Below, piece by piece: positions 11,442 through 22,190 of a stretch of 37,244 nucleotides of DNA. The notes under the pieces were generated by a model. That model saw only the letters and a list, made by a program, of their open reading frames with translations, had not been told where the DNA came from and ran no database searches. The first letter of the stretch is position 1. Each line of letters begins with the position of its first letter. This DNA comes from Penium margaritaceum (Eukaryota > Streptophyta > Zygnematophyceae > Desmidiales > Peniaceae), in contig SZWC01023257.1 in NCBI GenBank assembly GCA_023375785.1, positions 1-37,244 on the forward strand, written 5' to 3'. The position numbers and the translations under genes are program-made.

Positions 11442-12550
11442 TACGTGTAAGTCTGTGTGTAAGTGCATTTAAGTGCATGTAAGTGCGTGTACGTGCGTGT
11501 AAGTGTGTGTTAGTGCATGTTAGTAGGTGTAAGTGTGTGTAAGTGCGTGGAAGTATGTGTAAGTGTGTGTAAGTGTGTGTAAGTGCATGTAAGTGCGTGT
11601 AAGTGCATGTAGGTGAGTGTAAGTGTGTGTAAGTGCGTGTAAGTGTGTGTACGTACGTGTAAGTGCATGTAAGTGCGTGTATGTATGTAAGTGCGTGTAC
11701 GTTCGTGTAAGTGCGTGTACGTGCGTGTAAGTGTGTGTAAGTGCATGTAAGTGTGTGTAGGTACGTGTAAGTGCATGTAAGTATGTGTAAGTACGTGTAA
11801 GTGCAAGGTAGTGCATGTAAGTACATGTAAGTACATGTAAGCATGTGTAAGTGGGTGTAAGTCCGTTTATGTTTGTGTAAGTGCGTGTAGGTGTGTGTAA
11901 GTGCGTGTAAGTGCGTGAAACTGTATGTAAGTGCGTGTATGTGTGTAAACGTTTGTGTAAGTGCATGTAAGTGCGTGTAAGTGCGTGTAAGTGCGTGTAA
12001 GTGTGTGTAAGTTCATGTTAGTACGTGTAAGTGTGTGTAAGTGCGTGTAAGTGCGTGTCAATACGTGTAAGTTCGTGTAAGTTCGTGTACGTGCGGGTAA
12101 GTGCGTGTAGGTACGTGTAAGTGTGTGTAAAAGTGTGTCTAAGTACGTGTAAGTACGTGTTAGTGTGTGTAAGTGCGTGTAAGTGTGTGTAAGTATGTGT
12201 TAGTGCGTGTAAGTGTGTGTACATGCGTATAAGTGTGTATAAGTATGTGCAAGTGTGTGCAAGTGTGCGTAAGTTCGTGTAAGTGCATGTAAGTGCGTGC
12301 TAGTGCATTTAAGTGTGTATAAGTGTGTGAAATTGTGTGTGAGTTTGTTTAATTTTGTGTAAGTGCGTGGAAGTGCGTGTAACTACGTGTAAGTACGTAT
12401 AAGTATGAGTAAGTACGTGTAAGTGCAAGTGCGTGTAAGTACGTGTAAGTGCATGTAAGCACATGTAAGAGTGTGTAAGTGTGTGTAAGTGTGTGTCAGT
12501 GCGTGTAAGTACGTGTAAGTGTGTGTAAGTGCGTGGAAGTACATGTAAGT

Positions 12551-12830
12551 GCGGTTTAAGTTCGTGAAAGTGCGTGGAAGTGCATGTCAGTACATGTAAG
12601 TACGTGTAAGTGCGTTTAAGTGTGTGGATGTGCGTGTAAGTTTGTGTAAGTTTAATCTAAGTGCGCATATGTTCGTGAAAGTTTGTGTAAGTGCGTGTAA
12701 GTGCATGTAAGTGCGTGGAAGTGTTATTAAGTGCATGTAGGTACGTGTAAGTGTGTGTCTGTGTGTGCAAGTGCGTCTAAGTGCATGTAAAATCAGTTTC
12801 GGTGCGTTAACGTGCGTGTATGTTCAGTTC
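12551..12830 (+). repeat. Core signature block, type B, copy 2
   Basis: GCGGTTTAAG (12551), degenerate TTTAATCTAAG (12651), AATCAGTTTCGG (12791) and GTTCAGTTCATG (12822): spacings about 100, 140, 31. The AATCAG form and the GTGGAAGTGCATGTCAG stretch mark it as type B. It lies about 2,290 bases after 10255-10547. Confidence 0.75.
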
Positions 12831-13106
12831 ATGTAAGTTTGTGTAAGTGCGTGTAAGGGCGTGTAAGTGCATGTAAGTGCGTGTTAGTACATGTTAGTGC
12901 CTGTAAGTGTGTGTATGTGTGTGTAAGTGCGTGTAAGTGCGTCTAAGTGTGTGTAAGTGCATGTAAGTGCGTGTTAGTGCGTGTATGTGCGTGTAAGTGC
13001 GTGTAAGTACGTGTAACTACGTGTAAGTGCAAGTTAGTGTGTGTAGGTAAATATAAGTACATGTAAGAGCGTGTAAGTATGTGTGAGTGCGTGTAAGTGT
13101 GTGTAA

Positions 13107-13138
13107 GTGGGTGTAAGTGCTTGCAAGAGCAAGTAAGT
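13107..13138 (+). repeat. C1 palindrome unit
   Basis: GTGGGTGTAAGTGCTTGCAAGAGCAAGTAAG. The CTTGC/GCAAG arms are intact and the spacer is changed from AGT to AGA. Confidence 0.7.
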
Positions 13139-13447
13139 GTGTGTTAGTACGTGTAAGTTTGTGTAAGTGTAAGTTCGTGTTAGTGTGTGTAAGTGCGTGT
13201 AAGTGCGTGTAAGTGCATGTAAGTGTCTGTACGTGCGTGTAAGTGCTTGTAAGTGTGTGTGATTGCATAGACGTATGTGTAAGTGCGTGTCAGTGCGTGT
13301 TATGTGTATAAATGCGTCTAAGTAAATGTAGGTTTGTGTAACTGCTTGTAAGTGCGTGAAAGTGTAAGTGCATGTAAGTACGTGTAGGTACGTATAAGTG
13401 CGTGTAAGTGCCTGCAAGTGCGTGTAAGTGCGTGTAAGTACGTGTAA

Positions 13448-13490
13448 CTTCAATTTAACTGCGTACAAGTGCGTGTAAATTCAGTTGAAG
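13448..13490 (+). repeat. 31-bp pair of 11-base core units, degenerate
   Basis: CTTCAATTTAAC at 13448 and ATTCAGTTGAAG at 13479 lie exactly 31 bases apart, as in the complete signature blocks. The upstream elements of the block are not recognisable here. Confidence 0.65.
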
Positions 13491-14106
13491 TATATGTAAG
13501 TTCGTTTAAGTTTGTGTTAGTACGTGTAAGTGTGTTTAAGTGCATGTAAGTACGTGTAAGTGCGTGTAAGTGCGTGTTAGTGCATGTTAGTGTGTGGAAG
13601 TGTGTGTAAGTGCGTGTAAGTGCGTGTAAGTTGGTGTAAGTATGTGTAAGTGCATGTAAGTGCGTGTAAGTACGCGTAAGTGCGTGCAAGTGTGTGTAAG
13701 TGCATGTAAGTATGTGTAAGTGCGTGTAGGTGCGTTTAAGTGCGTGTAAGTACGTGTAAGTGTGTGTTAGTGCGTGTAAGTGCGTGTAAGTACGTGTAAG
13801 TTTGTGTAAGTGCGGGTAAGAGTATGTAGGTACATGTAAGTGCGCGTAAGTGCGTGTAAGTGCGTGTAAGTACATCTAAGTGCATGTAAGTGTGTGTAAG
13901 TGCATGTAAGTGCATTTAAGTGCGTGTAAGTACGTGTAAGTATGTATGAGTACGTTAAGTTTGTGTAAGTACTTTTAAGTGCGGGTAAGTGTGTGTAAGT
14001 GTGTGTAAGTACGTAGAGGTACGTGTAAGTGCGTGTAAGTGCGTGTATGTTCGTGTAAGTGTGTGTAAGTGCGTGTTAGTGCGTGTAAGTGGGTGTAAGT
14101 GCGTGT

Positions 14107-14198
14107 NNNNNNNNNNNNNNNNNNNNNNNNNNNNNNNNNNNNNNNNNNNNNNNNNNNNNNNNNNNNNNNNNNNNNNNNNNNNNNNNNNNNNNNNNNNN
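14107..14198. other. Assembly gap (92 N)
   Basis: This is a run of 92 undetermined bases with decamer repeats on both sides. The unit start before the gap is at 14099 and the first one after it is at 14202, a distance of 103. The gap length is therefore not a whole number of decamers. It may be an estimated size, or the missing sequence may contain 9- or 11-base units. Confidence 0.95.
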
Positions 14199-14220
14199 CA
14201 AGTGCGTATAAGTGCGTGTA

Positions 14221-14300
14221 AATGCATGTAAGTGCGTGTAAGTGTGTGTAAGTGTGTGTAAGTGCATGTAAGTGTAAGTGCGTGTATGTACGTGTAAGTG
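14221..14300 (+). repeat. 6-base short unit marker (with 23347-23430 and 28815-28880)
   Basis: A shortened GTGTAA unit gives AAGTGTAAGTGCGTGTATG at about 14270. The same truncated unit, followed by a GTATGTACGTG or GTATGTACATG unit, occurs at 23401 and 28846. These three look like copies of one ancestral segment, but the marker is short. Confidence 0.45.
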
Positions 14301-14637
14301 CGTGTAAGTACGTGTACGTTTGTGTAAGTGCGTATAAGTGCGTGTAAGTGCGTGTAAGTGCATGTAAGTGTGTGTAAGTACGTATAAGGGCGTGAAAGTG
14401 GGTTTACGTGCGTATAAGTGCGTGTAACTACGTGTAAGTGCATGTAGGTGCGTGTACGTTTACGTAAGTGCGTGTAAGTGCGTGTACGTTTGTGTAAGTG
14501 TATGTAAGTACGTGTAATTGTGTGTAAGTGCGTGTAAGTGTGTGTAAGTAGGTATGAGTATGTGTAAATGTGAGTAGGTACGTGTAATTGCGTGTAAGTG
14601 CATGCAAGTACATGTAAGTGCGAGTAAGTGCATGTAA

Positions 14638-14649
14638 GTTCAGTTTAAG
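14638..14649 (+). repeat. Isolated 11-base core unit
   Basis: An exact GTTCAGTTTAAG with no partner 31 bases away, 440 bases after the N gap. It may be the remnant of a block lost in the gap or by deletion. Confidence 0.6.
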
Positions 14650-15304
14650 TGTGTGTAAGTGCGTGTACGTTTGTGTACGTTTGTGTCAGTACGTGTAAGT
14701 GCGTTAAAGTGCATGTAAGTGCGTGTTAGTGCATGTTAGTGTGTGTTACAGCGTGTAAGTATGTGTAAGTGCATGTAAGTGCGTGTATGTGCTTGTAAGT
14801 GTGTGGAAGTGCATGTAAGAACGTGTGAGTGCGTGTAAGTGAGTGTAAGTAGAGGTAAGTACGTGTAAGTGCGTGTAAGTGCATGTAAGTGCGTGTAAGT
14901 GCATGTAAGTGCATGTCAGTGCGTGTAAGTGCGTGTAAACTTGTGTAAGTACGGGTAAGTGTGTGTAAGTGCATGTAAGTGCGTGTAAGTGCGTGTAAAT
15001 GTGTGTAAGTGCGTTTAAGTGTAAGTGCGTACATGTACGTGTAAATGCGTGTAAGTGTGTGTAAGTTTGTGTAAGTGCATGAAAATGCGTGTAAGTACGT
15101 GTAAGTGCATGTAAGTGTGTGTAAGTATGTCTAAGTGTGTGTAAGTGCATGTAAGTGCGTGTAAGTGCGTATACGTACGTGTACGTACGTGTAAGTGCTT
15201 GTAAGTGCATGTACGTTCGCGTAAGTACGTGTAAGTATGAGTACGTTCGTTGAAGTCTGTGTAAGTGCGTGTAATGGCGTGTAGGTACGTGTAAGTACGT
15301 GTAA

Positions 15305-15316
15305 GTTCGGTTTAAG
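15305..15316 (+). repeat. Isolated 11-base core unit variant
   Basis: GTTCGGTTTAAG is one substitution from GTTCAGTTTAAG. It has no recognisable partner at the usual spacings. Confidence 0.5.
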
Positions 15317-15645
15317 TACGTGTAAGTTTGTGTAAGTTTGTGTAAGTACATGTACGTGTGTTTAAGTGCGTTTAAGTGTGTGTTATTACGTGTTAGTACG
15401 TGTAAGTGCGTGTATGTATGTGTAAGTGCATGTAAGTATGTGTAAATGCGTGTAAGTGTGTGTGAGTGCATGTAAGTGCGTGTAAGTGCATGTAAGTGCG
15501 TGTAAGTACATGTAAGTACCTGTAAGTGCGTCGAAGTACGTGTAAGTACGTGTACGTACGTGTATGTGCAAGTGAGTGCTCGTAAGTACGTGTAAGTACA
15601 TGTGAGTACGTGTAAGTGCGTGTAAGTGCGTGTAAGTGTGTGTAA

Positions 15646-15677
15646 GTGGGTGTAAGTGCTTGCAAGTGAAAGAAAGT
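15646..15677 (+). repeat. C1 palindrome unit
   Basis: GTGGGTGTAAGTGCTTGCAAGTGAAAGAAAG. The left arm CTTGCA is kept and the right arm is mutated to TGAAAG. GCCAATGCG (about 15811) and TATGTAG (15863) follow. Confidence 0.65.
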
Positions 15678-16594
15678 GCTTGTAAGTATGTGTAAGTGCG
15701 TGTAAGTGCTTGTAATTACGTGTAAGTTTGTGGAAGTGTGTATAAGTATGTGTAAGGGTGTGTAAGTGCATGTAAGTACGTGGACGTTTGTGTAAGTGCG
15801 TGTAAGTGCATGCCAATGCGAGTAAGTATGTGTACGTTTGTGTAAGTGCGTGTAAGTGCGTGTATGTAGCGTAAGTGTGTGTAAGTGCGTGTATGTGCGT
15901 GTAAGTACGTGTAAGTGCGTGTAAGTACGTGTAGGTTTATGTAAGTTCGTGTAAGTGCGTATAAGTGCGTGTAAGTGCGTGTAAGTGCATGTAAGTGTGT
16001 GTAAGTGTGTGTAGGTATGTGTAAGTGTGTGTAAGTGTGTGTAGGACGTGTAGGTGCGTGTAAGTGTATGTAAGCATGTCCAAGTGTGTATAAGGGCGTG
16101 TAAGTGCGTGTAAGTTTGTGTAAGTGCTTGTAAGTGCGTGTAAGTTTGTGTAAGTGCCTGTAAGTTTGAGAAACTGCGTGTAAGTTCATGAATGTACATG
16201 TGAGTGTGTGTAAGTGCAAGTAAGTATGTGTAAGTACGTGTACGTTCGTGTAAGTAGGTGTAAGTGCATGTAAGTATATGTAAGGGGCTATAAGTGCATG
16301 TAAGTGCGTGTACGTGCGTGGAAGTGCGTGTAAGTACCTGTAAGTGCATGTAAGTGCGTGTAAGTACGTGTAAGCGCGTGTCAGTGTGTGTAAGTATATG
16401 TAAATGCGTGTAAGTAAATACAAGTTCGTGTAAGTGCGTGTAAGTGCATGTAAGTGCGTCTAGGTGCATGTAAGTGTGTGTAGGTGCGTGTAAGTGCATT
16501 TTAAGTTCATGTAAGTACGTGTACGTGCATGTAAGTACATGTAAGTGCGTATCTGTGCGTGTAAGTGTGTGGAAGTGCGTGTAAGTCCATGTTA

Positions 16595-16807
16595 GTTCAG
16601 TTTAAGTACGTATACGTTTGTTTATGATGTTCATTTGCGTGTAAGTGCATGTAAGTGTGTTTAAGTGCGTGTAAGTGTGTGTAAGTGCGTGTAGGTGTGT
16701 GTTAGTGTGTGTAGGTGCATCCAAGTGCGTGTAGGTGCGTGTAAGTGCCTGTATGTTCAGCTGAAGTGTGTGTAAGTGTGTGTAAATGCGTGTAAGTTGA
16801 GTTTAAG
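16595..16807 (+). repeat. Irregular cluster of 11-base core units
   Basis: GTTCAGTTTAAG (16595), degenerate GTTCATTTGCG (16629), GTTCAGCTGAAG (16755) and GTTGAGTTTAAG (16796). The 31-bp pair has become 34 and 41 bases here, so this block has gained indels or is a fusion of two blocks. The 16621-16637 stretch (TTTATGATGTTCATTTGCG) is unusually far from the consensus. Confidence 0.55.
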
Positions 16808-17340
16808 TGCGTGTAAGTTCGTGTAAGTTCATTTAAGTGCATGTAAGTACGTTTAGGTACGTGTAAATGTGTGTAAGTTCGTGTAAGTGCGTGTTAGTGT
16901 GTGTTAGTATGTGTAAGTGTGTGTAAGTGTGTGTAAGTGCATGCAAGTGCATGTAAGTGCATGTAAGTGCGTGTAAGTGTGTGTAAGCACGTGTATGTTC
17001 ATGTAAGTACGTGTAAGTGTGTGTAAGTTTGTGTAAGTACGTGTAAGTGTGTGTAAGTGTGTGTAAGTACGTGTAAGTTTGTGTGAGTGCGTGTAAGTGC
17101 GTCTATGTTTGTGTAAGTGTGTGTAAGTACGTGTTAGTGCGTGTAGGTATGTGTAAGTGTGTGTAAGTGTATGCAAGTATGTGTAAGGGCATGTAAGTGT
17201 GTGTAAGTGCATGTAAGTACGTGTAAGTACATTTAAGTTCATTTAAGTGCATGGAAGTGTGTGTATGGGTGTGTAATTGCGTGTAAGTGTGTGTAAGTGT
17301 GAATAAGTATGTGTAAGTGCATGTAAGTGTGATTAAGTGT

Positions 17341-17960
17341 GTATAAGTGTGTGTCAATGCGTGTAAGTGCGTGTACGTTTGTGTAATTGCGTGTAAGTAC
17401 GTGTAAGTGCGTTTAAGTACATGTAAGTGAGTGTATGTAGTGTAAGTGCACGTAAGTACGTGTAAGTGCATGTAAGTGCGTGCGAGTATGTGTGATTGTG
17501 TGTAGGTTCCTGTTAGTTTGTATACGTGTGTGTAAGTGCGTATAAGTACATGTAAATGTGTGAAAGTGCGAGTAAATGTGTGTACGTTTGTATAGGAGCG
17601 TGTAGGAGTGTGTAGGTGCGTGTAAGTGTGTGTAAGTACGTGCAAGTGCGTGTAAGTACGTGTTAGTGCGTGTAAGTTCATGTAAATGCGTGTAAATGCG
17701 TGTAAGTGCATGTAAGTTTGTGTAAGTACATGTAAGTGCATGTAAGTGCGTGTGAGTGCATGTAAGTGCGTGTAATTGTGTGTAAGTGCATGTAAGTGCA
17801 TGTAAGTGTGAGTAATTGCGTGTAAGTACGTGTAAGTACATGTGAGTGCACGTTAGTGCGTGTGAGTATTTGTAAGTACATGTAAGAACATGTAAATGCG
17901 TGTAAGTGCATATAGGTGTGTGTAAGTGGGTATAACTGCTTGCTAGTGCAAGTAAGTACA
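17341..17960 (+). repeat. 1.7-kb series, copy 1
   Basis: The ordered markers are GTGTGTCAATGCG (about 17348), TATGTAG (17434), TAGGAGCGTGTAGGAGTGTG (17592, 158 bases later), TACGTGCAAGTGCG (17637), and TTCATGTAAATGCG. The same order recurs starting at about 19080, 20780 and 24130. A C1 palindrome follows at 17926. Confidence 0.8.
17926..17956 (+). repeat. C1 palindrome unit
   Basis: GTGGGTATAACTGCTTGCTAGTGCAAGTAAG. The arms CTTGC/GCAAG are intact and one base between them is changed. Confidence 0.65.
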
Positions 17961-18535
17961 TGTACGTATGTGTAAGTGTGTGTAAGTGCGTGTGCGTGCG
18001 CGTAAGTGCGTGCAAGTTTGTATAAGTACGAGTAAGTGCTTGTAAGTACGTGTAAGTGCGTGAAAGTGCGTGTAAGTGCGTGTAAGCGGTTGCAAGTTTG
18101 TGTAAGTACGTGTAAGTGTGTATAAGTGTGTCTAAGTGTGTGTAAATGTGTGTAAGTGCGTGTAAGTGCGTGTAAGTACGTGTAAGTACATGTGAGTGTG
18201 TGTCAATGCGTGTAAGGTCGTGTACGTTTGTGTATGTACGGATAAGTGCGTGTAGGTGCGTGTAAGTGCATGTAAGTGTGTGTAAGTGCGTGTAAGTCTG
18301 TGTAGGTGCGTGTAAGTGCATGTAAGTACGTGTAAGTTCATGCAAGTGCATGTAAGTATGTGTAAGTGCAAGTAAGTGTGTGTAAGTGTGTGTCAGTGTG
18401 TGTAAGTGCGTGTAACTTTGTGTAAGTGCGGACAAGTGTGTGTAAGTGTGTGTAAGTGTGTGTAAGTGCATGTAAGTACGTGTAGGTATGTGTAACTGCA
18501 TGCAGGTGCATGTAAGTGCATGTAAGTGCGTGTAA

Positions 18536-18578
18536 GTTCAGTTTAAGTGTGTGTAAGTGCGTGGAAGTTCAGTTTAAA
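18536..18578 (+). repeat. 31-bp pair of 11-base core units
   Basis: GTTCAGTTTAAG at 18536 and GTTCAGTTTAAA at 18567 lie 31 bases apart. I see no GCGGTTTAAG or further element upstream at the usual distances, so this is a partial block. Confidence 0.7.
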
Positions 18579-19079
18579 TGCGTGTAAGTTCGTGTAAGTT
18601 CATGTAAATGCGTGTAAGTACGTGCAAGTTTGTGTAAGTGCGTGTAAATGCGTGTAAGTGTGTGTTATGGGTCTAAGTGTGTGTGAGTACGTGTATGTGC
18701 GTGCAAGTGCGTATAAGTATGTGTTAATGCGTGTAAGTGCGTGTAATTTTGTGTAAGTGCGGGTAAGTGCATGAAGGTGCGTGTAAGTGCGTGTATGTGC
18801 GTGTAAGTGCATTTAAGTGTGTGTAAGTACGTGTAAGTTTGTGTAAGTGCGTGTAAGTGCGTGTATGTTCGTGTAAGTGCGTGTTAGTATGTGTTAGTGC
18901 GTGTAAGTACGTTTAAGTGTGTGTAAGTGTATGTAAGTGTGTGAGAGTGTGTGTAAGTGAGTGTAAGTACATGTAAGTACGTGTAAGTACACTTTGGTTC
19001 ATGTAAGTTGGTGTAAGTGTGTGTAAGTGCGTGTAAGTATTTGTAAGTGCATGTAAGTGCGATGAAGTGTGTGTAAGTG

Positions 19080-19720
19080 TGTGTCAATGCGTGTAAGTGC
19101 ATGTAAGTTTGTTTAACTGCGTGTAAGTGCATATAAGTGCATGTAACTGCGTGTAAGTGAGTGTATGTAGTATAAGTGCATGTAATTACGTGTAAGTGCA
19201 TGTAAGTGCGTGTGAGTGCATGTGAGTGCGTGTAGGTTCTTGTAAGTTTGTATACGTGTGAGTAAGTGTGTGTAAGTGCATGTAAATGCATGTAAGTGCG
19301 AGTAAATGTGTGTTAGTTTGTAAAGGTGCGTGTAGGAGTGTGTAGGTGTGTGTAAATGCATGTAAGTACGTGCAAGTGCGAATAAGTACGTGTTAGTGTG
19401 TGTAAGTTCATGTAAATGCATGTAAGTGCGTGTAAGTTTGTGTAAGTGCGTGTAAGTACGTGTAAGTTCATGTAAGTACGTGTAAGTGCGTGTAAGTACG
19501 TGTAAGTGCATGTAAGTGCGTGTAAGTACGTGTAAGTGCGTGTAAGTTCGTGTAAGTACGTGTAAGTGCGTGTAAGTGCATGTAAGTACGTGTAAGTAGG
19601 TGTAAGTACGTGTAAGTGCAAGTAAGTGCATGTAAGTACGTGTAAGTGCATGTAAGCACGTGTAAGTGCGTGTATGTGCATGTAAATGCGTGTAAGTGTG
19701 TGTAGGTATGTATATGTACA
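19080..19720 (+). repeat. 1.7-kb series, copy 2
   Basis: TGTCAATGCG (about 19083), TATGTAG (19164), TAGGAGTGTGTAGG (within 19322-19346, 158 bases after TATGTAG), TACGTGCAAGTGCG (about 19368), and TTCATGTAAATGCATG. It is 1,730 bases downstream of copy 1 at TATGTAG. The first of the two TAGGAG units is altered to AAGGTG. Confidence 0.8.
19441..19620 (+). repeat. In-register low-variation stretch
   Basis: Eighteen consecutive decamers have no indel. Each keeps TGTAAGT exactly, with changes only in unit positions 3-5 and GTACG and GTGCG forms partly alternating. Most of the array shows more changes than this over a similar length. Confidence 0.7.
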
Positions 19721-19747
19721 TGTCAGTGTGTGGGAGTGCATGTAAGT

Positions 19748-19858
19748 ACGGTTTATGTTTGTGTGAGTGCGTGGAAGTGCATGTAATTATGTGTAAGTGC
19801 GTGTAAGTGCGAGTAAGTGCGTGGAAGTGTGTGTAAGTACGTGTAAGTTCAGTTTAAG
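19748..19858 (+). repeat. Partial core signature block
   Basis: ACGGTTTATG (19748) and GTTCAGTTTAAG (19847) are 99 bases apart, as in complete blocks. The intervening units (GTGGAAGTGCATGTAA... then GTGCGAGTAAG, GTGGAAGTGTG) closely resemble 21589-21699. The third and fourth elements are absent. Confidence 0.7.
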
Positions 19859-20147
19859 TGTGTGTAAGTTCGTGTAAGTTTGACTTAGTTCATGTGAGTG
19901 TGTGTTAGTACGTGTTAGTGCGTGTAAGTGTGTGTATGTATGTGTAAGTGCGTGTATGTGCATGTAAGTGTGTGTAAGTGCATGTAAGTGTGTGTAAGTG
20001 CGTGTAAGTGTATGTATGTGGGTGTAAGTGCGTGTAAGTGTGTGTACGTGTGTGTAAGTTTGTGTAAGTGCGTGTTAGTGCGTGTAATGGCATGTAAGTG
20101 CATGTAGGTGCATGTAAGTGCGTGTAAGTATGTGTAAGTACGTGTAG

Positions 20148-20258
20148 GTGCAAGGTAGTGCATGTAACTATGTGTAAGTACATGGAAGCACGTGTAAGTG
20201 TGTGTAAGTACGTGTAAGTCTGTGTAAGTGGGTGTAAGTGCTTGCAAGTGCAAGTAAG
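20148..20258 (+). repeat. GCAAGGTAG plus C1 palindrome module, copy 1
   Basis: GTGCAAGGTAGTGCATGTAA (20148) is followed 80 bases later by the best-preserved C1 unit, GTGGGTGTAAGTGCTTGCAAGTGCAAG at 20228-20258. The same module lies at 22191-22301, exactly 2,043 bases away for both markers. A GCAAGGTAG unit without the C1 partner is at 11801. Confidence 0.8.
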
Positions 20259-20528
20259 TGCGTGTAAGAATGTGTAATGCGTGTAAGTGCGTGTAAGTAT
20301 GTGTTAGTGCGTGTAAGTTCGTGTAAGTACGTGTAAGTACGTGTAAGTGCATGTGAGTGCATGTAAGTACGTGTACATGCGTGTAAGTACGTGTAAGTGC
20401 ATTTCAGTGCGTGTAAGTTTGTGTAAGTGCGTGTCAGTGTGTGTGAGTGCGTGTAAATGCATGTGAGTAAATGAAAGCTTGTGTAAGTGTGTTTAAGTGC
20501 GTGTAAGTGCATGTAAGTGTGTAAAAGT

Positions 20529-20538
20529 GCGGTTTAAC
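20529..20538 (+). repeat. Lone GCGGTTTAAC core unit
   Basis: This is a GCGGTTTAAG variant not followed by an 11-base unit at 99 bases. The sequence after it (TTCGTGTAAGTGCGTGAAAG) matches that after 23931, which also leads into a copy of the 1.7-kb series. Confidence 0.6.
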
Positions 20539-20774
20539 TTCGTGTAAGTGCGTGAAAGTACATGTAAGTACGTGTAAGTTTGTGTAAGTGTGTGTAAGTG
20601 CATGGAAGTGCGTGTAAGAATGAGTTATTTTGTGTAAGTTCGTGTAATTGTGTGTAGGTACATTTAAGTGTGTGTAAGTGCATGTAAGTGCGTGTAAGTG
20701 TGTGTAAGTGCGTGTAAGTGTGTGTAAGTGTGTGTAAGTATGTGATAATGCATGTAAGTGTGTGTAAGTGTGTA

Positions 20775-21140
20775 TATGTGTGTGTCAATGTGTGTAAGTG
20801 TGTGTACGTTTGTGTAATTGCGTGTAAGTGTATGTAAGTGCGTGTAAGTGCGTGTTAGTGAGTGTATGTAGTGTAAGTGCGTGTAAGTGTGTGTAAGTGC
20901 ATGTAAGTGCGTGTGAGTGTGTGTGAGTGCGTGTAAGTTCGTGTACGTGTGTGTAAGTGCGTGTAAGTGCATGCAAGTCCGTGTAAAAGCGTGTAAATGC
21001 GTGTAAGTTTGTGTAGGAGCATGTAGGAGTATGTAGGTGCATGTAACAACGTGTAAGTACGTGCAAGTGCGTGTATGTGCGTGTTAGTGCGTGTAAGTAC
21101 ATGTAAATGGGTGTAAGTGCGTGTAAGTTTGTGTAAGTAC
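20775..21140 (+). repeat. 1.7-kb series, copy 3
   Basis: GTGTGTCAATGTG (about 20780), TATGTAG (20865), TAGGAGCATGTAGGAGTATG (21013, 148 bases later), and TACGTGCAAGTGCG (about 21059). It lies 1,701 bases after copy 2 at TATGTAG. The 148 spacing is one decamer shorter than in copies 1 and 2 and is shared with copy 4. Confidence 0.8.
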
Positions 21141-21430
21141 GTGTAAGTGCATGTATGTGCGTGTAAGTCCGTGTACGTTTGTGTAGGTGTGTGCAAGTGC
21201 GTGTAAGTGTGTGTACATGCGTGTAAGTGTGTGTAACTACGTGAAAGTGTCTGTAAGTGTGTGTAAGTGTGTGTAAGTGTGTGCAATTGTGTGCAAGTGC
21301 GTGTAAGTACATGTAGGTGCGTGTAAGTGCGTGTTAGTGTGTGTAAGTGCGTGTAAGTATGTGTAAGTGTGTGTAAGTTGGTGTAAGTACGTGTAAGTGC
21401 GTGTAAGTACGTGTAAGTACGTGCAAGTAT

Positions 21431-21457
21431 GTGTAAGTACTTGTAAGTACAAGTTAG
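21431..21457 (+). repeat. Degenerate C1-like unit
   Basis: GTGTAAGTACTTGTAAGTACAAGTTAG keeps the palindrome in altered form: CTTGTA against TACAAG, arms that are still complementary. The GTGGG prefix is missing. Confidence 0.45.
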
Positions 21458-21588
21458 TGCGTGTAAGTATGTGTAAGTGCATGTAAGCACGTCTAAGTAC
21501 TTGTAAGTGTGTGTAAGTTCGTGTTAGTGCGTGTAAGTGTGTGTATGTACATGTAAGTGCATGTAAGTACATGGAAGTGCGTATAAAT

Positions 21589-21891
21589 GCGGTTCAAGTT
21601 TGTGTAAGTAAGTAGAAGTGCATGTAAGTACGTGGAAGTGCGTGTAAGTGCGAGTAAGTACGTGGAAGTGTGTGTAAGTGCGTGTAAGTTCAGTTTAAGT
21701 GCGTGTAAGTTTGTGTAAGTTCGTGTAAGCACGTGTAATTGCATTTAAGTGTGTGTTAGTGCGTGTTAGTGCGTGTATGTGTGTGTACGTATGTGTAAGT
21801 GTGTGTAAGTGTGTGCAAATGCATGTAAGTGCATGTCGGTGCGTGTAAGATCCGTTTAAGTGTGTTTAAGTGCGTATAAGTTCAGTTTAAG
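21589..21891 (+). repeat. Core signature block, complete
   Basis: GCGGTTCAAG (21589), GTTCAGTTTAAG (21688), GATCCGTTTAAG (21849) and GTTCAGTTTAAG (21880): spacings 99, 161, 31. The GATCCG third element is shared with 25050, and the first half is shared with 19748-19858. Confidence 0.85.
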
Positions 21892-22190
21892 TGCGTGTAA
21901 GTTCATGTAAGTGCGTGTAAGTATGTGTAAGTGTGTGTTAGTACGTGTTAGTACGGGTAAGTATGTGTATGTACGTGTAAGTGCGTGTAAGTGCGTGTTA
22001 GTGTGTGTAAGTGCATGTAAGTGTGTGTAAGTGCGAGTAAGTGTGTGTAAGTGTGTGTAAGCACGTGTAAGTGCGTGTAAATGTGTGTAAGTGCATGTAA
22101 GTTTTTGTAAGTGCGTGTAAGTGTGTGTAAGGGCGTGTAAGTGCGTGTACGTGTATGGAAGTGCGTGTAAGCACGTTTAAGTACATGTAA

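Noticed and set aside
14107-14198. Mobile element insertion hidden in the N run
   Set aside because: The gap is only 92 bases as given and both sides are plain decamers, so there is no evidence for any element.
13989-14231. Plus-strand open frame of 80 codons
   Set aside because: It spans the 92-base N run, where stops cannot be seen. Outside the gap the plus strand has a stop every ten codons per frame.
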